Source of the DNA: Cadophora sp. MPI-SDFR-AT-0126
Lineage: Eukaryota; Ascomycota; Leotiomycetes; Helotiales; Ploettnerulaceae
Length of the DNA: 64,000 bases
NCBI GenBank assembly: GCA_020747065.1
Contig: JAGMVK010000016.1
Location: forward strand, 558,001 to 622,000
Direction: 5' to 3'
Shown: piece by piece, positions 58,972 through 64,000 of the stretch
Numbering within the stretch: the first letter of the stretch is position 1
How the letters are laid out: every line of letters begins with the position of its first letter
Made by a program: the position numbers and the translations under genes
The notes under the pieces: model-generated
Databases searched by the model: none
What the model was told of the DNA's origin: nothing
Seen by the model: the letters and a program-made list of their open reading frames with translations, nothing else

Positions 58972-60487
58972 ATGAAGCTCAAATTGCCCTTCCGTCTGAC
59001 CCTTCTAGCACTTCTGTTTGTTACCATCAAAGCACAACTTAGCGGTCCAGTGGGCCCTACTACTTCAACAGCTACGAAAGCAGCCAAGAAGATATGTAGT
59101 GTACTGAATTATGGCGCGAAAGCTGATAACAGGACGGATGTTGGACCTGCTATCACCGCTGCTTACGCAGCTTGTAAGGGAGGCGGAATTGGTGTGTATC
59201 TTGATCCATTCTTTCCCGAATTATGCTGCGTTTCGCATGGGAAGCCGACAGGCTCTGATAATTGATAGTATGGATACCGAGCGGAGACTATGCAATGTCA
59301 ACTTGGGCCACATTGTCAGGAGGATCTGGATGGGCGCTTCAGTAAGTTGATTGTTGATCACTTTCTGCCCTAACATGGACCCCCTGGAATTTCTGTAAGA
59401 TAATGTGAACATAACTAACTCCAAATCCAGGCTTGACGGAATTCTTTATCGTGCATCCACAACTGGTGGACATATGATTGTCGTCCAGAATACCAACGAC
59501 TTCGAATTCTTCTCACGAACATCACAAGGGGCGATGCAAGGATTTGGCTACACATTCCACATCACCAATACCTACGGACCACGACTCATTCGCCTTGTCA
59601 AAGTGACCAATTTCAGCCTGCATGATCTCAAACTTGTCGATTCGCCAGCTTTTCACCTCATCGTAGACAATTGTTCCAACGGCGAGATGTACAATCTCGT
59701 CATCAAAGGCGGAAACCGAGGAGGTCTAGACGGTATCGATACATCCGGGTCCAACATATGGTACCACGACATCGAAGTGAGTAACAAAGACGAATGCGTG
59801 ACCATCAAAAGTCCCAGCAAGAATGTATTGATCGAGAATATCTACTGCAACTGGAGTGGCGGCTGTGCCTTTGGGTCGCTAGGAACCGGGACGGCTATCG
59901 AAAAGATCGAGTATAACAACATTTACACGTGGCAGAGCAATCAGATGATGATGATAAAAAGTAACGGCGGGGGTGGGTATGTCCGGGATTGCACGTTCAC
60001 AAACTTCATCGGCTGGAGTAATGCGTATGCGTTGGACATCAACGAGGCGTGGAGCCAGCGGAAAATAGATCCGGGGAATGGAGTCAAAATGTCGAACCTA
60101 ACCTTCGCACATTGGAAGGGCACCATCATCGACGCTAAAAGACCAAGTATATACCTCGTCTGCTCGGACAAAGAGCCATGTACAGGCATCAAAGTCGAGG
60201 ATGTGGCCTTCTGGACGGATTCGGGTGCGTCGATGAAGTATCTGTGCCAGAGTGCGTATGGAACTGGGTATTGTTTGAGGAGTGGAAGTGGAGGTGCGTA
60301 TACCGTGACGCAAACTGTGAGTACTGCACCGACTGGTTATAAGGGCCCGAAGATGGAGGGGGATTTGAAGGAGGGGCTGGGCTTGAGCAAGAGTATTGAT
60401 GTGCCCAAGGCCATTGCGACGAGTTTCTTCCCAGGAGTCGCAGCGAAGAAAGCATTATTGAATGGGAGTGGAGGAGGTGCCACTTGA
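58972..60487 (+). CDS. Secreted GH28 rhamnogalacturonan hydrolase, 449 aa
   Basis: Cleaves the alternating rhamnose/galacturonate backbone of hairy-region pectin outside the cell. Exons: 58972-59191, 59269-59341 and 59431-60487. The donors are GTGTGT and GTAAGT and the splices restore the family block IVWIPSGDYAMSTWATLSGG...LDGILYR. Residues 1-21 form a signal peptide (hydrophobic core LTLLALLFVTIKA). The right-handed beta-helix carries the catalytic-site blocks GLDGIDTSG (Asp198, Asp201) and NKDECVTIKSPSKN (Asp218). The CNWSGGCAFGSLG block replaces the GHG motif of polygalacturonases, which places it in the rhamnogalacturonase branch. Two or more CN-glycan sites (NCS, NWS, NLT) are visible. 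The C-terminal 40 residues after VSTAPTGYKGP are outside the fold. Its presence suggests a plant-associated or litter-degrading lifestyle. Confidence 0.93.
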
Positions 60488-61480
60488 AACATGTACTTAT
60501 CTAATATGAGAATGAGCACCGAAGATTCGTTTCCAAATCAGAGCGTAGACGCGGATCTGGTCGGAGGATGCTGTTAGTGATAATTCCATCCACTCACTGG
60601 AGCTCAGCGAAGACTCAAAACAAAGCCCACCTCGACTTGGCTATTGGGCAAAGTTGATAAACAAGTCATGTTACTAAATCGAGTCAAGAATAAACTCCGA
60701 AATTATAGATTTCTAATTTATTCATTCTCAACAATACAGTGGACGAATCCACCTAGATACAAAATCTCGTCAAGCCGTTTTCATTCAAGACCCATTTCTA
60801 GCGACACTGAGAAGTCTGAATCAGACATCAGCAAAGCTAGCCAGAGTGGAGCCCCAGAATATGCTGCGTATCGGCTATCGAAGAAAGTATCGACGTATTG
60901 CCTCAGTCAGTACCTTTGTCCCCATATATCGTATTCGCCAAAGCCGTTGGCAAGACTGTCGAGGCCGAGAGAAGCGTCCGCAGAATAGCATGCAGGAATC
61001 TCCCTCAACTTTGTGGATCGACCCTTGAAATGATGAAATGGAATCGTTATTGCGGTTAATTGAACGGAGAATTGCATATTGTAGTGCAGTCTGGAAGGTA
61101 AATAGGCATGGAGATGCCTGGCCTGGGCAACTGTATCTTCGATGGTGTGGCATCGATGCCGGACCTTGAAAGTACCCAACTATTTCTGCAGAACCTGAAT
61201 ATGAGTTCCAGGCCATACAGAGAATTGATTGATTCCTCCGTCCGAAGTCTGAAAGCCCACCTTCAGTCCCACCTTTCGGACGTGCGATCCCCTTGTTGTC
61301 TAGAGAAGCGAGAAGATGTAAGAGAACCGGAGTGAAGGTTTCTGGATCTTGTTGGGATCGGTATTAAAATTAGATCTGGTACAATCAAGTGCTGAGAGGG
61401 AAGAGGTCCCAGATCCCTCTCTAGACTTTCATCCGATCCCCCTTTGTCGCCGTGCGTCTCAGTCGACGTCTACAACCCCC
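60488..61480. other. Convergent intergenic stretch, no gene seen
   Basis: 993 bp between converging genes. Frames at 60644-61216 on both strands overlap and have no domain. AT-rich at 60660-60730. Confidence 0.5.
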
Positions 61481-62378
61481 TTACTGAAGTTCGGATCTTT
61501 CGTACTGGTTAGGGACTGGCGACGCCATCTCTGGTTTCCATTGTCCATTTTGAGCCACGGAAGGAGGACTGTCTGTGTACATTTGCTCTGGGTATGTCTC
61601 TTGTGGTTGTGACGCTACCTTCTTGCGTCCGAAGAACCAATATCCCAATCCGAATCCAGCGACGAGGGCAAGAACTCCGACACCGACACCAACGCCTACT
61701 CCAATTTTAGCGGACGAGGATAGACCTTTATTTGAATCCGAAGAACTTGGTGATGTAGTAGCGGTTGGCAGCGATACTGTGCTTGTGACAGTTGCCTCTG
61801 CGCCCGAGGCAGATGTAATCGTGGGCCCGATTGTGCTCGCAAGAGATGATGTCGGACTAGACAGAGTGGTCTGAGTTGAGCTCGAAGATGATAATCCATT
61901 ACTAGTAAAATTCACTTCTTGACTGAGTGTTGAAACAACGGTGGACCCCGACTCCACAATCCCAAAGTAGAATGTCGGTGAAAAGTCGAGGTCGAAATTT
62001 GGATTCCCTCCTGTCCCGTTGAAGTCAACTTTCCACAAATAGTCTGTCGTGCTTTGAAGACCACCTGTAAGGATGCATTAGCCATTTATTCGGAATTTTG
62101 GCTGGGTAGGAACTAGAGTCTTTCTACGTACGCGAGTTCGGCAGATATTGAAGACTCGACGAGCTGCCGTCTGGTAGAATCTGATGGATGAACAGATCCA
62201 GGCTATTCCCGGCCCTGCTCCATACGATCCTCAATGAAGACCCAACTATGAATGATCCCGCTATTCTTGCCGGATTGGTCGCTGGTGGTGGGTTCACAAA
62301 GACATTCGTCTGCGCCTGCCCGAATACTGTGCACGCCAACTGGGCCATGCAAAGTATTATTGCAACGGCGACGTGCAT
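61481..62378 (-). CDS. Single-pass Ser/Thr-rich cell-surface protein, 276 aa
   Basis: Two exons, 62378-62132 and 62064-61481 (GTACGT donor, TACAG acceptor). Residues 1-20 form a signal peptide. Residues 21-115 are an extracellular beta-rich module (RIVWSRAGNSLDLFIHQ, then YLWKVDFNGTGGNPNFDLDFSPTFYFGI) with an N-glycan site. Residues about 116-190 form a Ser/Thr stalk suited to O-glycosylation. One membrane helix (about 195-220) starts with an unusual alternating Gly-Val run before LALVAGFGLGYWFF, then a basic stop-transfer RKK. The cytoplasmic tail is about 50 residues, rich in Pro, Gln and Tyr, ending near YERSELQ. The layout matches fungal wall-sensor-like proteins, but the extracellular part is not a WSC or Mid2 domain that I can recognise. 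It converges on the rhamnogalacturonase gene. Confidence 0.83.
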
Positions 62379-64000
62379 CTTCGAGCTTCCTAGTAAGAAC
62401 TATTAGGATGATGATGATTCTGCAAGATTGAGTCCGAGATGGTTGAGAAGGAGGGATGCAAACGCATGTAAGTCTCTGAGCAAGATCGGTGGGATGTTGG
62501 TTTCATGCATGTACGAAAATTGGGCCGGTCAACTGCAAAGCTCCAAAATGACCAGCCACCCTACCTGAGAGATGAGTACGGTAGGAAGATTGCAGTGAAG
62601 ACAGAAGAATCGATGGGGTTTCAAGAAGTGATTAGCACGAGAATGACTCGCAATCACAAATGAAGTCCTGAGTTCTGTCGGTTATTGGACGCCCAAGGCG
62701 CTTGAACCAACACCAAACTGACCCTTGTTCTAGCTTTTCTGAGGACACCTGCAGCTGCGCCCACATCGCCTGCAAGAGTCCTGTTTTTCATTTGAGCGCG
62801 GCTTGGTATTCTCAAATGGCAGGCGCCTCCAGGGGCTTACCACTGTGCTGGTAACGCCAAGTTCTGGGTTGGTGTGTGGGTTTCGACAGGGAGCCTCCGG
62901 ATAAATCAAGGCCATATAAGAGAACAGATTGATTGAAAACACAATATCTATCTGTTCTCGAGGTCGAAGAAAAGCTTGCCTTCGACGCCATCTCGTCATC
63001 CTATATAAATCATAGAGATCAAACCGAACTGTTTACAGGACTCGCTTATTTTACTTGCCTGGGACGGAGGGACAGGCGCTGACTCCTCATGCGGCCGCCC
63101 CTGGAAGAAACCTCGTACCCGCCGCTCTTTGCAGCTGCCGCCTGAAATAATTATCTGGCAGGACCACCTATAGAAGTAAATAAAAAGACATGAATTTCAA
63201 CATGATATACCGATCAGTACTCTATTCATCTGTTCATTCAGTTTAATTGTTGTTTTCTGTGCATATTTTCCATCACATCAAACGTTCCGAATCTCCCGTC
63301 CTGAGACTGAAGTTTCCGAAGATGCCGATCATCGCTCCTTTCAATTCCAACATCCAACATCAGCTCATGTTGGTTTGAGACAGGCCACATGTTGGTTATG
63401 CCGGATGCCACAGCCAGACGCTCGTGCAGGAGGGTTGTTTGTCGGTCGTACAGCGCTAAGGGTCGGCAGCTGAAAGTGCTCCATTGGATACGTTGAACAG
63501 GGATATCAGAACCCCAAGCTTTTTCTCAAAGACAAATTGACACAAATAGCACCCTGCCCAAAAAGGGGCTACAATCTCAGTCCCCAAATATTCTTGTGGT
63601 CTGCAAATGTTATCAAATGTTTCACAGTAAACATTTTCCTACTTTTCCTAATTCTCCTCACCACCCTCTTTTCGCGTGGACCGTTTGGCCGAACGCACCA
63701 TACGTCAATGTACTCAATGTTATCGCTCACAGCAAAGCCACTGTTTCCCTCAGCGCGTCTGCGTTTACTTGTGGTAGCCGTCGTTCTGTTTCTTGGTGTC
63801 ACCCAAATTGCATTGTCCTCCGAGCGTTGGCAAATCATTCCGTGGAGACCAAGACTCGCCACCACCACCAACAATCCAAATCCGTTCTGTAGCAATCTGA
63901 CGGGTTTTGATCGCATCGCCATCACCGTCAAAACGGGTGCGACAGAAGCAGCTGAGAAGGTCCCAGTGCAGCTAAGAACGTCTCTACGATGCGTGCCTAT
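62379..64000. other. Gene-poor end of window
   Basis: 1.6 kb with no convincing gene. A 120-aa minus-strand frame at 63569-63931 begins with a hydrophobic stretch and then is basic; it could be a piece of a gene running off the window but has no domain. Paired CCAACAT and ATGTTGG words near 63345-63400 could fold into a short hairpin. Confidence 0.45.

Noticed and set aside
63569..63931. 120-aa minus-strand frame near the window end
   Set aside because: Could be part of a gene beyond the window, but no domain, no splice support and no second exon in view.

Overview
The window is nuclear DNA of a filamentous ascomycete (Pezizomycotina). The evidence is short spliceosomal introns (mostly 45-150 nt, GTRNGT donors, CTRAC-like branch points, YAG acceptors), intron-split genes on both strands, and a family set that includes a HET-domain protein, a PTH11-like rhodopsin-fold membrane protein, a secreted tyrosinase, a GH28 rhamnogalacturonase, fungal Met2, Vps17 and Tho2. 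A plant- or litter-associated Leotiomycete would fit, but the class is an inference. There is no operon, phage, CRISPR array, rRNA, telomere repeat or intact transposon that I can see.

Layout. 1-2.7 kb: no convincing gene. 2.8-15 kb: housekeeping genes: a conserved-looking unknown with two SUMO-interaction-like motifs (+), mitochondrial EF-G2/MEF2 (-), retromer Vps17 (+), a zinc-dependent polyol dehydrogenase (+) and COP9 signalosome subunit 6 (-). 15.5-26 kb: a 673-aa unknown (+), a small Cys/His-rich protein (-), a membrane-anchored paraoxonase/arylesterase-like protein (-), a 90-aa membrane microprotein (+) and a SYLF/Ysc84-type actin/lipid protein (+). 26.8-34 kb: an AYR1-like short-chain dehydrogenase (+), an NmrA-like protein (+), the 5' third of a vanillyl-alcohol-oxidase gene that stops abruptly (-), and homoserine O-acetyltransferase Met2 (-). 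34.8-42.3 kb: one giant gene, THO complex subunit 2 (+). 42.3-64 kb: an accessory-like half with long gene-free stretches: secreted tyrosinase (-, seven exons including one of 6 nt), a seven-helix rhodopsin-like protein (+, with a 16-nt exon), a tail-anchored coiled-coil protein (-), a complete HET-domain protein (-), a short zinc-cluster protein that looks truncated (-), a 225-aa unknown (+), rhamnogalacturonase (+) and a single-pass Ser/Thr-rich surface protein (-).

Exon structures were rebuilt by hand, requiring canonical splice sites, phase continuity and sensible family alignment. All multi-exon models sum to whole codons. Genes that plausibly work together are few: the tyrosinase, rhamnogalacturonase and rhodopsin-like receptor form an environment-facing set, and the HET and zinc-cluster genes are neighbours on one strand. 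No biosynthetic cluster is evident. The best leads are the unknown protein with paired SUMO-interaction-like motifs, the 6-nt microexon and GC-AG intron in the tyrosinase gene, a NAGNAG/frame-preserving intron in THO2, and the truncated oxidase and zinc-cluster genes.
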